Below are positions 1 to 7,157 of a stretch of 38,289 nucleotides of DNA, one piece after another; the stretch's first letter is position 1; each line of letters begins with the position of its first letter. The notes below the pieces were generated by a model. The model worked only from the letters and a program-made list of their open reading frames with translations, ran no database searches and was not told the origin of the DNA. The DNA comes from Actinospica sp035552695 (GTDB taxonomy: Bacteria > Actinomycetota > Actinomycetes > Streptomycetales > Catenulisporaceae): positions 1 through 38,289 of the forward strand of contig NZ_DASZKT010000050.1 in assembly GCF_035552695.1 (NCBI RefSeq), written 5' to 3'. Position numbers and translations under genes: made by a program.

Positions 1-261
1 CATGTCGGGCCAGGCCTTGAGGTTCTGGTTGCTCGGCGACGGCGCCTGCGACTCGTTCTGGCTCCAGTGCCACCACGCGTTGATCGGCGCCCCGTCACCG
101 ATACACGCGAACCAACCCTGATAACCGACCGTGATCTTACCCACCACATCCCCGGGGGCGCTCGCCGCCGCGGCGGGCGACGCGGACAGCGCGCCGAGGG
201 CGCCCTGAGCCACCGGCAGCGCGGCGGCGGAGATCAGCAGATTTCTGCGGGTAATGGACAT
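1..261 (-). CDS. Secreted glycoside hydrolase-like protein (GH71/99-like), N-terminal part
   Basis: This is the first 87 codons of a gene that runs off the left edge on the minus strand. The protein starts MSITRRNLLISAAALP, a Tat-type signal (twin Arg, hydrophobic stretch, then an Ala-rich cleavage region SPAAAAS near residue 33), so export through the Tat system is likely. The mature part begins VGKITVGYQGWFACIGDGAP followed by NAWWHWSQ and a PSPSN segment. I recognise this opening from actinobacterial secreted proteins annotated as glycoside hydrolase family 71/99-like or as ricin/discoidin-domain glycosidases. ATG 261 is preceded by AGGGGA about 6 bases upstream, which supports the start. 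The catalytic region is outside the window, so the enzyme class is a family-level guess. It is divergent from the metallophosphoesterase gene; a palindrome lies between them. Confidence 0.65.
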   Translation of the reverse strand, partial: MSITRRNLLISAAALPVAQGALGALSASPAAAASAPGDVVGKITVGYQGWFACIGDGAPINAWWHWSQNESQAPSPSNQNLKAWPDM

Positions 262-346
262 CGTTGTCCCCTGAGAGGAGTGGTGAGGACGTGCAGGTGC
301 TGGGGATCGTAGAACTTCGGATACAGGACCGCAATAATCGCAAGGA

Positions 347-358
347 AGTTTCGAAACT
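347..358. promoter_or_regulatory. Palindrome AGTTTCGAAACT, candidate operator
   Basis: A perfect 12-base palindrome, AGTTTCGAAACT, lies between the divergent glycosidase-like gene (start 261, minus) and the metallophosphoesterase gene (start 460, plus). Even-length palindromes centred on CG are typical of LacI/GalR-family operators, and CGAA/TTCG-type motifs are reported for xylan-utilisation repressors in Streptomyces. That a sugar-responsive repressor acts here is inference. No regulator gene is adjacent within the window. Confidence 0.4.
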
Positions 359-459
359 CCGGCAAGGATCGCTGCAAGAATTTGCACACTGCCCGGCCTT
401 CCCGACACGTTCGTCTCGGTTCCAGCGTGAGTTCACGCCGCCGTGCAAGGCTGGAAGCC

Positions 460-2037
460 ATGAGTGGTGACTGCTGCGCGCTGAGCCGCCGTCAGATCCT
501 CCGCATGGCAACCGTGGGAGCCGCGACGGGGATCGTCATTCCGGGGGCGACGATGAATCCGGCACAGGCGGCCGCGGCGCAGGCCGCGGGCGTGTATCCG
601 CAGGACCTTGAGTTGGTCACGGTGACCGATTCGAGCTTCGTGCTCACCTGGTACACCGCCGGCTCGGCCGCGCCGGCGATACCGTACCAGCCCAGCCAGG
701 AGCCGATGCCCGTGGCCACGGACGGGTACGTGCGGTACGGGACCGACCCGAACCGGCTGGACCGGATCGAGGTGCAGCGGGGCGGGGAGACGGCGTACCA
801 CTCCGCCGAGGTGACGGGGCTGCGGCCGGGGACGACGTACTACTATCAGGCTTTTTCCGCCGACGTGCAGGTGCCGGCGCGGCTGATTCCGGAGCTGACG
901 TATCCGGCGGGCGGCGTCGTGGTGCCGACGAATCCGACGGATGCTCAACTGCTCCAACTGCTCGGCGAACTGCTGTCCTCGGGCGTGGTGAACTCGGCGG
1001 CTCCGGGCTCGATCACGACGCTGGTCCCGCCGCGCGGCAGGCACCTGTTCACGATCGCGCTGGCGAACGACCTGCACATCGGCGAGACCGTCAGCGGTCT
1101 GGTCATCGCGAACTTCCCGCCCGGATTCGAGCAGCAGCCGGGCCTGCCGCCGTACCCCGTCGTGATGACGGAGGCGATGACGCAGGACGCCGCGCGCCGT
1201 GGTGCGCACGCGCTGCTCGTCGCCGGGGACATCAGCTCGGCCGCGATGTCCGAGGAACTCGTCGACTCCAAGCAGCTGCTGGACAAGTTCGGCACGCTGC
1301 ACCTGGGCGGCGAGCTCGGGCCGCGCAGCTACGTCGTCGCGCGCGGCAACCACGACCAGCCGAAGACCGGCGCCGCGTACGCGACGTGCGCGGCGGTGGA
1401 CGGAGCGGCCGGCTACTTCGACTGCCTGCCCGCCGTCTACGACCTGCCTCAGGGCACGTTGACCCAGACCGATCTCGGCGGCATGCGACTCGTCGGCCTC
1501 GACACGACCACGCTGAACACGCCGAGCGGCGCCATCGACGACGCGCAGTTCGAGCAGTTGGCCGAGATCCTCGCCGAGAACCCCGATCAGCCGACGCTGC
1601 TGTTCGGCCACCACCCGGTGACCGACCAGGCCGCGCTGACGACGATCGCGGGCCCCGGCTTCGATCTCGACCGGACGGACGCCGCGCGGCTGGAGGCGCT
1701 CTACGCGGCGACTCCCGGAGTGTTCTTCCACCACAGCGGCCACACCCACCGGAACCGGTTCACGAGCTCGCCGGTCGCGACGAACGTCGAGTTCCTCGAG
1801 GTGGCGGCGACGAAGGAGTACCCCGGGGGCTTCGCGCTGCTGAAGGTGTACGAGGGCGGCTACATGCTCAACTTCTACAAGAGCGACACCGCGCTGGCGC
1901 GCCAGTGGAGCCAGACCTCGAGCGGCGAATACCTCGGCCTGTACCCGGCCTACACGCTCGGCACGACCGCGGACCGGAACCACGTCGTCAGCCGTGACTT
2001 CGGTTGCTTGGCCCCCCTTTCGGCCAATGGCCTGTGA
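460..2037 (+). CDS. Tat-exported metallophosphoesterase, purple acid phosphatase-like
   Basis: A 525-residue secreted phosphoesterase. The start at ATG 460 has GGAAG 4-5 bases upstream and gives a Tat signal (LSRRQILRMA, then an Ala-rich region ending near AQAAAAQAAG). An N-terminal fibronectin-like domain follows (about residues 45-140: VLTWYT, VRYGTDP, GLRPGTTYYYQ), as in purple acid phosphatases. The catalytic metallophosphatase domain shows its metal-binding blocks in order: NDLHIGE, GDISSA, RGNHDQ, FGHHP and SGHTHRN. These carry the Asp, His and Asn ligands of the calcineurin-like fold, which binds two metal ions. The substrate cannot be told from the sequence; phosphomonoesters or nucleotides outside the cell are likely. 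An in-frame start further upstream at 382 would spoil the signal peptide and was not chosen. Confidence 0.85.
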   Translation: MSGDCCALSRRQILRMATVGAATGIVIPGATMNPAQAAAAQAAGVYPQDLELVTVTDSSFVLTWYTAGSAAPAIPYQPSQEPMPVATDGYVRYGTDPNRLDRIEVQRGGETAYHSAEVTGLRPGTTYYYQAFSADVQVPARLIPELTYPAGGVVVPTNPTDAQLLQLLGELLSSGVVNSAAPGSITTLVPPRGRHLFTIALANDLHIGETVSGLVIANFPPGFEQQPGLPPYPVVMTEAMTQDAARRGAHALLVAGDISSAAMSEELVDSKQLLDKFGTLHLGGELGPRSYVVARGNHDQPKTGAAYATCAAVDGAAGYFDCLPAVYDLPQGTLTQTDLGGMRLVGLDTTTLNTPSGAIDDAQFEQLAEILAENPDQPTLLFGHHPVTDQAALTTIAGPGFDLDRTDAARLEALYAATPGVFFHHSGHTHRNRFTSSPVATNVEFLEVAATKEYPGGFALLKVYEGGYMLNFYKSDTALARQWSQTSSGEYLGLYPAYTLGTTADRNHVVSRDFGCLAPLSANGL

Positions 2038-2068
2038 TCCGGCCGGGGCGAGGCGGTAGGTTGGGTCC

Positions 2069-2224
2069 ATGCGTTGTCCTAGCACGAGCGGCCCGGGGGG
2101 CATAGCCGCACGCAGACTCAGGTCGGGTGTCCGCTCCGCCCGGTGCCGTCGTCCGCTGCGCAGCAGCACCGCGATCGGCCCACGGCACCGCTGCGCCGCC
2201 CGCCCGCGCCGCACCTGCAGCTAG
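2069..2224 (+). CDS. Possible small Arg/Cys-rich ORF, unsupported
   Basis: A 51-codon open frame begins at ATG 2069 and ends at TAG 2222-2224. The only positive sign is TAGGTT six bases before the ATG, the spacing expected of a leaderless transcript. The product (start MRCPSTSGPGG) is rich in Arg, Cys and Ser and resembles no family I know. It fills the space between the metallophosphoesterase and the decayed ClC remnant. It could equally be chance reading in GC-rich DNA. Confidence 0.2.
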   Translation: MRCPSTSGPGGIAARRLRSGVRSARCRRPLRSSTAIGPRHRCAARPRRTCS

Positions 2225-2243
2225 CCAGTGATCCTCGTGCTGA

Positions 2244-2591
2244 TCACGGAATTCGAGCACCGCTGAGAGACCCGGGCGTCGTCGAATACGCGGCGCACCA
2301 GCCGGGAGCCGATGCCGAGATCGTGCTTGTCCGGCTCCACCTCGACGTGCGGCAGGCGGGAGCGACGAGCGCCGTGGATATCCGTTGGTAGAACACGAGA
2401 TTCGTGATCAGCCCGATGAGCCGCAGCAGGCAGTACGCGGCGCCCGCCCCGGCCGCGCCCACGACCAGCGCGAGCCCGGTGATCGGCAGCACGCGCGCGT
2501 TGAACGTGAAGTCGCCCAGATGCCGAGGCAGGGTCGGGGCCTGTTCCCGCCGCGCGGTCCCTGGGCTGTCCGTCGAAGCGCTGCCCGTCAC
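2244..2591 (-). pseudogene. Truncated ClC-type chloride channel (N-terminal remnant)
   Basis: A GTG at 2591 opens a frame that overlaps the stop of the upstream marR-like gene by 4 bases (GTGA), the usual sign of translational coupling. The first 75 or so residues look like the N-terminus of an actinobacterial ClC chloride channel or H+/Cl- exchanger: a short polar leader, LGDFTFNARVLP, one membrane helix (ITGLALVVGAAGAG to LLRLIGLITNLVFY) and QRISTALVAPA. Homology then ends abruptly at about position 2355, and the frame closes at 2244 after 115 residues. ClC proteins need more than 400 residues and about 18 helices, so this cannot be a working channel. The stretch after the break (to 2221, a different frame, includes EPDKHDLGIGSRLVRRV) was not identified; it may come from whatever deletion or rearrangement cut the gene. 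Confidence 0.6.
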
Positions 2592-3070
2592 AGCACCACT
2601 GGTCCCTTCGCCCCGGCCGCGATCGCCTCGCCCGCGAGCCGGACGAAGCCGCCGGCCGCGGCCGCCGCACGGTCCCGGTCGGTGGGAGACATCTCGTCCA
2701 GGACGGCCTCGATCAGCCGGTGCCGCCGCTCCAGCACGGCCGTGACGATCTCGCGCCCGGCCCGCGTCACCTCGACGGTCACGATGCTGCGGCTGTGCGG
2801 ATCCGTCCCGCGCGCCACGTAGCCGGGCCCCTCGAGCTTGTCCACCATCCGGGTGACCGAGGACGCGGCCGTGCCCAGCGCCGCGGCCAGCGCCGTGCAG
2901 GAGACCCTTCCGAGGCCGTCGAGGGTGCGCAGCAGCCGGAACTGCGGCACCGTCACCGAGCTGTCCAGCACGTCCAGGCTCTGCACCGTGATCCCGACCA
3001 GCGCCTGCGTCAGCTGCTCGAACGCGGCCACGTCCGCCCGCGGCGCGGCGAGCGGCGTCTGTGTATCCAT
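2588..3070 (-). CDS. MarR-family transcriptional regulator
   Basis: A 160-residue winged-helix regulator. The start chosen is ATG 3070 (MDTQTPLAAP); an upstream in-frame codon at 3103 would lie inside the putative promoter. The helix-turn-helix is at about residues 60-85 (VSCTALAAALGTAASSVTRM), followed by the wing (GYVARGTDPHSRSIVTVEVT), the MarR signature. C-terminal helices (RHRLIEAVLDEMSPTDRD) would form the dimer interface. The gene overlaps the truncated ClC channel frame by 4 bases, so it once formed a two-gene operon with it. A 5-5-5 inverted repeat in its own promoter suggests autorepression. The ligand is unknown; MarR proteins usually sense phenolics, drugs or oxidants. Confidence 0.85.
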   Translation of the reverse strand: MDTQTPLAAPRADVAAFEQLTQALVGITVQSLDVLDSSVTVPQFRLLRTLDGLGRVSCTALAAALGTAASSVTRMVDKLEGPGYVARGTDPHSRSIVTVEVTRAGREIVTAVLERRHRLIEAVLDEMSPTDRDRAAAAAGGFVRLAGEAIAAGAKGPVVL

Positions 3071-3085
3071 CTGATCCACACCGAG

Positions 3086-3116
3086 GATGCTTGCGGTAAG
3101 CAAGACTCGCAGTCAA
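3086..3116 (-). promoter_or_regulatory. marR promoter with overlapping inverted-repeat operator
   Basis: Read on the minus strand, TTGACT (3111-3116) and AAGCAT (3087-3092) are 18 bases apart, a plausible -35/-10 pair 16 bases before ATG 3070. An inverted repeat CTTGC-GGTAA-GCAAG (3090-3104) covers the spacer and the -10. MarR-family operators often have TTGC/GCAA arms, so self-repression is likely. The same extended boxes recur at 35291-35321. Confidence 0.45.
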
Positions 3117-3242
3117 CAAGTGATCAACGAGCCCGTCAACTCTGAGCCGCGCCCGAGAGACTTTTAAAGAAACCCCTAAGAAGCCCCGTGCGCCCCCTCC
3201 CGTGACACGCCCGTTACGCGAACACTGGCATACTTCGGGGGC

Positions 3243-4100
3243 GTGAACGCAGTAGCCTCTGGCACCCCCCATTCCCACGCCCGCGGCCGGTCCCGGCTCA
3301 CCGTGCCCGGCGCGCTGCGCGTGCCCGAAGTCGCACTGGTGTTCTGGGTGGTCAAGCTCCTGTCCACCGCGATGGGCGAGTCGACCTCGGACATGCTGGT
3401 GAACTCCTCGCTCGGTGCGCCGGTGGCGGTCGTGCTCGGATTCATCGTCTTCCTCGCGGCGCTCTTCATCCAGTTCAAGCAGGCGCGATACCGGGCCTGG
3501 AGCTACTGGCTGGGCGTGTGCGGCGTCGGCGTGTTCGGCACGATGGCGGCGGACGTCATGCACGTCGTCCTGCATGTGCCCTACACCGCGTCCTCGATCT
3601 TCTACGCCGTGCTGCTCGCCGTGGTCTTCATCAGCTGGAGCCGCGTCGAGAACACGCTGTCCAACCACAGCATCGACACCCCGCGCCGCGAGGGCTTTTA
3701 CTGGGCCGCGGTCGTCGCGACGTTCGCGATGGGCACGGCGCTCGGCGACTTCACCGCCAACACGCTCAAGCTGGGCTACCTGCCCTCGGCCGTGCTTTTC
3801 GCCGTCGCCATCCTGATTCCGCTGATCGGCTGGCGCGTGCTGCGCTGGAACACCGTGTTCTGCTTCTGGGCCGCGTACGTGCTGACCCGACCGCTCGGCG
3901 CCTCGATCGCGGACGGCCTCGGCAAGCCGAAGAACGTGAGCGGCATGGGTATCGGCGACGGCCCGGTCGCGGGCGTGCTCGCCGCGCTGATCGTGATCCT
4001 GGTCGCCTACCTCTCGGTGACCAGGTCGGACGTGCAGAAGACCCCGACCCGCGCGCAGTCCGCGACGGAAGAGCCGGATCTCACGCGGGTTCGAGGATGA
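3243..4100 (+). CDS. COG4705-type integral membrane protein
   Basis: A 285-residue protein with about eight hydrophobic segments, for example PEVALVFWVVKLLSTAM, VAVVLGFIVFLAALFIQF, WSYWLGVCGVGVFGTMAAD, YAVLLAVVFISW and VLAALIVILVAYLSV. The conserved blocks KLLSTAMGES, VFGTMAADVMH and VLTRPLGASIAD are those I associate with the COG4705 family of uncharacterised membrane proteins. Its biochemical role is unknown; conserved His and Asp residues inside the membrane (ADVMHVVLH, LGDFTAN) hint at ion or metal handling, which is inference only. The start is GTG 3243 with GGGGG just upstream. The 3' end overlaps the convergent DUF3048 gene by 20 bases, so each transcript is antisense to the tail of the other. 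Confidence 0.75.
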   Translation: MNAVASGTPHSHARGRSRLTVPGALRVPEVALVFWVVKLLSTAMGESTSDMLVNSSLGAPVAVVLGFIVFLAALFIQFKQARYRAWSYWLGVCGVGVFGTMAADVMHVVLHVPYTASSIFYAVLLAVVFISWSRVENTLSNHSIDTPRREGFYWAAVVATFAMGTALGDFTANTLKLGYLPSAVLFAVAILIPLIGWRVLRWNTVFCFWAAYVLTRPLGASIADGLGKPKNVSGMGIGDGPVAGVLAALIVILVAYLSVTRSDVQKTPTRAQSATEEPDLTRVRG

Positions 4101-5073
4101 TCCAGACCTGCCCGGGCGCGAAGTCCATCGGCTTCCCGCCGAAGGTGTAGCTCGTCCCGTCGGCGGCGGTCGGACGCGACCAGGATCCCGCGTACGACTT
4201 GCCGCCGCGCAGCACCGCGTCGGCCCCCGAGCCGACGGTCGGCGCGTACGGTGAGAGTTCGTTCGGCACGTCGTGGAAGCCGTGCGGCGAGGTGGTCTCG
4301 GCGACCTTCTGGATGACGATCGTGGGCGCGCCCATCCGGCCGCCGTCCGTGGTCTGCGCGGCGGCCCCGTCCATCGCGACCAGATACTTCCCACTGGCCG
4401 CGTCCCAGGTGAGGGTGAACGAGGCGGCGGGCATCCGGGCCGTGTACGAGCTCGTACCCACTCCCCCGGCCGGCGCCGCGCCGAAGCGGAAGCCGACGTC
4501 GTGCGCGAAGGCCGAGTCAGGGAACGTACTCATCACCGTGGCCGGATTCACGTACTCGTTGTACGGCGCGGGACGGCCGCCGCCGCGCGAGAACGCGTTC
4601 GGGAGCTGCGTCGGCGAGGAGTTGAAGACGTTCGCCTGTGCGAGCAGCGGCAGGAACTTCGTCAACGCGCCCGAATATGCGAAGGCGACCTTGCCGTACT
4701 GCTGCAGGATCGGCAGGTCGCTCTCCCGGGCGCTGCGCACCGGCCCGATCTCGCCCCCGGACGGCAGATGGTTCTCGTCGAAGATCGCGAGGAAGCGCGA
4801 GAGGCCGCCCTCGACCTCGATCGCGTAGACGACGTCCGCGGAGTCGATCCCCGTCTGCGGACGCGCGTAGACGATGTTGTCGATCTTCACCGCGATGATC
4901 CGTCCGGCCGCGCCCGGCAGCCCGGTCAGCGGACTGACAGCGGGACCCGCCGTGGGCGTGGCCGGGCTGTTCGCACTGCTCTTACCGTTGCCGCCGAGCA
5001 GAAGGGGAATCAGAATCGCGGCGAGGACGACCAGCGCCAGCACACCCGCGAGCACGACGCGTTTCCGGGTCAC
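4081..5073 (-). CDS. DUF3048 (YerB-like) secreted or membrane-anchored protein
   Basis: A 330-residue protein with an N-terminal membrane anchor or signal (RVVLAGVLALVVLAAILIPLLL, residues 5-26) and a Ser/Pro-rich linker. The body matches DUF3048: SPLTGLPG, AVKIDNIVYARPQTGIDSADVVY, EGGLSRFLAIF and EIGPVRSARESD. The C-terminal part (GSWSRPTA, GQVWIILEP) corresponds to the second DUF3048 domain. The founding member is Bacillus subtilis YerB, a putative lipoprotein; no enzymatic activity is established for the family as far as I know. There is no lipobox Cys here, so it is probably anchored by the helix. GTG 5073 follows TAGCCT by six bases and has no Shine-Dalgarno sequence, suggesting a leaderless mRNA. 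Confidence 0.8.
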   Translation of the reverse strand: MTRKRVVLAGVLALVVLAAILIPLLLGGNGKSSANSPATPTAGPAVSPLTGLPGAAGRIIAVKIDNIVYARPQTGIDSADVVYAIEVEGGLSRFLAIFDENHLPSGGEIGPVRSARESDLPILQQYGKVAFAYSGALTKFLPLLAQANVFNSSPTQLPNAFSRGGGRPAPYNEYVNPATVMSTFPDSAFAHDVGFRFGAAPAGGVGTSSYTARMPAASFTLTWDAASGKYLVAMDGAAAQTTDGGRMGAPTIVIQKVAETTSPHGFHDVPNELSPYAPTVGSGADAVLRGGKSYAGSWSRPTAADGTSYTFGGKPMDFAPGQVWIILEPA

Positions 5074-5087
5074 CCTCTGAGGCTACG

Positions 5088-6320
5088 TCACCCCAGCTTC
5101 GAGCGCAGCGCGTCGACCCTGGCCACGGCCGCGTTGAACGACGAGCTCGTCAGCTGCCCGCCCTGCAGCGCGGCGGCGAGCGACTGCGTGGCCTCCTCGC
5201 CCTGGCTGACGCTCCCCGAGGAGCACAGCAGCAGGTCCATGCCCGCCGACGCCGCGTCCACGGCACGCTGGCCTGGGCCGCCGTACGCCTTGAGCGCGAC
5301 CGCCTCCAGCGCGTCGGTGATCGTCACGCCGCCGTAGCCGAGCCGCTGCCGCAACTCGCCCTGGACGATCGCGGACGACAGGCCCGCCGGGCGGTTAGCG
5401 TCGAGGGCCGGGTAGACCGCCCAGGAGACCATGATCAGGTCCACGCCGACGTTGATCGCGGCCTGGTACGGCAGCTCGTCCACCGAGCGCAGCTGGTTGA
5501 GCGGCTCGTTGAGCGTCACCGGCACGTTGTCGGTGTCCTGGCCGGCCGCGGCCGTGCCGAGGCCCGGGAAGTGCTTCGCGGTGGCCGCCACGCCGCCCTT
5601 CTGCTGGGCCGAGATGAACGCGGCCGCGGCGTTGGACACGATCGTGGGGTCGTTGCTGTACGAGCGCTGGTACTGGTCGATGAAGTTGCCCGGCACGGCG
5701 TACACGTCGAGCACCGGTGCCAGGTTCACGTTCAGGCCAGCGCCGGAGAGCGTCTGCGCGGCGCCGGATCCGGCCGTCGCCGCCGCCGAGGCGGGGTTGG
5801 ACGATTCGCCGATGGTCAGCTGCGACTCGGTCGGGTCTCCGTCCGCGATGCGCCTCACCTCGCCGCCCTCCTGATCGGTCATCAGCAGCAGCGGCAGATG
5901 AACCGGGCTCTCCTGCTGCGCCGCCACCAGCGCCTTCGTCTCCGCGGTCAGCTGCGACACGCTCGGGATGTTCGAGCTGAAGAAGATGACGCCGCCGGCC
6001 TCGCCCTCCCGGATCAGCCTGAGCAGGCTGGACGGCACGGTCGTACCCGTGAAGGAGTAGATCACCCGCTGGCCCGCGAGCTGCACCGGCGTCAGATTCG
6101 CCGTCGACGCGGAGGCCGAGGACGACTGGGGACTCGCGCCCGACGACTTCGCGGCGGCCGAGCTCGACGCGCTCGTGTCGGACTGCGTCGCCGAGTTCGG
6201 GGTGGTCTTCGCGCTCGCGCAGGACGCGGTGGCGAGAACGCAGCTGAGCAGCAGTCCGGTGGCGGCCGCCGTACGGCGAGAACGTCCGGCGGGGCGGGGA
6301 GAGGCGGTCCGGGTACTGAT
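5088..6320 (-). CDS. GH3-family lipoprotein, beta-N-acetylhexosaminidase (NagZ-like)
   Basis: A glycoside hydrolase family 3 N-terminal domain protein of about 410 residues. It has a lipoprotein signal (GLLLSCVLATASC; the lipobox Cys is residue 34 from the proposed start) followed by a Ser/Ala-rich linker. GH3 landmarks are present: LLLMTDQEGGEVRRI, the KHFPGLG block with its sugar-binding Lys-His pair, and ITDALEAVAL, whose Asp is the expected nucleophile. NagZ-type enzymes cleave GlcNAc from muropeptides, so cell-wall turnover on the outer membrane face is plausible. The start is unusual: a strong AAGGAG (6327-6332) sits six bases before ATC at 6320, while the only canonical alternative is TTG at 6353, which has no ribosome binding site. 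Either a non-canonical start or a sequence error is possible. Confidence 0.8.
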   Translation of the reverse strand: MSTRTASPRPAGRSRRTAAATGLLLSCVLATASCASAKTTPNSATQSDTSASSSAAAKSSGASPQSSSASASTANLTPVQLAGQRVIYSFTGTTVPSSLLRLIREGEAGGVIFFSSNIPSVSQLTAETKALVAAQQESPVHLPLLLMTDQEGGEVRRIADGDPTESQLTIGESSNPASAAATAGSGAAQTLSGAGLNVNLAPVLDVYAVPGNFIDQYQRSYSNDPTIVSNAAAAFISAQQKGGVAATAKHFPGLGTAAAGQDTDNVPVTLNEPLNQLRSVDELPYQAAINVGVDLIMVSWAVYPALDANRPAGLSSAIVQGELRQRLGYGGVTITDALEAVALKAYGGPGQRAVDAASAGMDLLLCSSGSVSQGEEATQSLAAALQGGQLTSSSFNAAVARVDALRSKLG

Positions 6321-6386
6321 GCGAGACTCCTTAGCTGGCTCGTCGCACGGCAATGGACGCGACGAGTGTAGAACGGATCACACGGG

Positions 6387-7094
6387 TCACCCGACCACCT
6401 CGCCGATCGCGGTGGCGATCAGGCCGCCGGAGACCGCCCAGCGTCCGGCGAATCCGTGGGGCACGCCCGACTCCATGGTCAGCAGCTTCGCCTCGAAGGT
6501 GCCGTCGAGCCGCAGGTCTACGTCGGCCTGTTCGAAGCCCAGCCAGCGGCGGGTCAGCGGGAACCACGCCTTGTAGACGGATTCCTTGGCGCTGAACAGC
6601 ACCCGGTCCCAGTGCACGGCGTTGGGCACGTCGACGCCGAGCGCGGCGATCCGCTCACGCTCCGATTCGAGCGAGATCAGCTCGAGCACGCCCTCGGGCA
6701 GCGGCGCGTGCACCTCGGCGTCGATGCCGAGGGCCGGGATCTCGCCGCTGCGGGCCACCGCCGCCGCGCAGTAGCCCGCGCAGTGCGTCATGCTGCCGAC
6801 CACGCCCTCGGGCCACTGCGGCTCGCGCTGCTCGCCCGGCAGGATCGGCACCGGCGGGTAGCCGAGTTCCTGCAGGGCGCGGCGGGCGCAGCGGCGTACC
6901 GCGGCGAACTCGATGCGGCGCTTGGCCACGGACTGCGCGATGTGCTCGCGCTCCTCCGGGAACAGGCCGACCTCGATCGTGTCGGGGTGGCCGGTGTCCA
7001 TCCCCGCGCCCGCGGGCAGTTCGGGGATGACCGCCTGAGCCCAGCGGACCCGGTCCGGCAGCAGTCCTTCGAGCAGGGTCACGTCCTGGCCCAC
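6387..7094 (-). CDS. 4'-phosphopantetheinyl transferase, Sfp/EntD type
   Basis: A 235-residue enzyme that moves 4'-phosphopantetheine from CoA to a Ser of carrier proteins in fatty acid, polyketide or nonribosomal peptide synthases. The family motifs are intact and in order: GSMTHCAGYCAAAVA (residues 100-114, with the conserved His), GIDAE (123-127, Mg-binding Asp and Glu) and FSAKESVYKAW (167-177, catalytic Glu and Lys). GTG 7094 has GGAAGGG about ten bases upstream. The C-terminus (VSGGLIATAI) ends as expected for the group. No synthase gene lies in this window, so it probably serves clusters elsewhere in the genome. The upstream glycosyltransferase is on the same strand, 64 bases away, but shares no evident pathway. 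Confidence 0.92.
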   Translation of the reverse strand: MGQDVTLLEGLLPDRVRWAQAVIPELPAGAGMDTGHPDTIEVGLFPEEREHIAQSVAKRRIEFAAVRRCARRALQELGYPPVPILPGEQREPQWPEGVVGSMTHCAGYCAAAVARSGEIPALGIDAEVHAPLPEGVLELISLESERERIAALGVDVPNAVHWDRVLFSAKESVYKAWFPLTRRWLGFEQADVDLRLDGTFEAKLLTMESGVPHGFAGRWAVSGGLIATAIGEVVG

Positions 7095-7157
7095 TGCTAA
7101 CGCCCTTCCGAATCCGCTGTTCTCCAGGCCCCCGTGGCCCGAACAGTTCCGGGCAGC

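Noticed and set aside
433..2214. Long minus-strand frame opposite the metallophosphoesterase
   Set aside because: It is Arg/Gly/Ala-rich with no domain, and lies wholly antisense to a gene with five catalytic motifs. Such frames are a GC-content artefact.
2600..4394. Long minus-strand frame spanning several genes
   Set aside because: Only the part from 2591 to 2244 has real homology (ClC). The rest is antisense to, or an alternative frame of, the marR, COG4705 and DUF3048 genes and has low-complexity composition.
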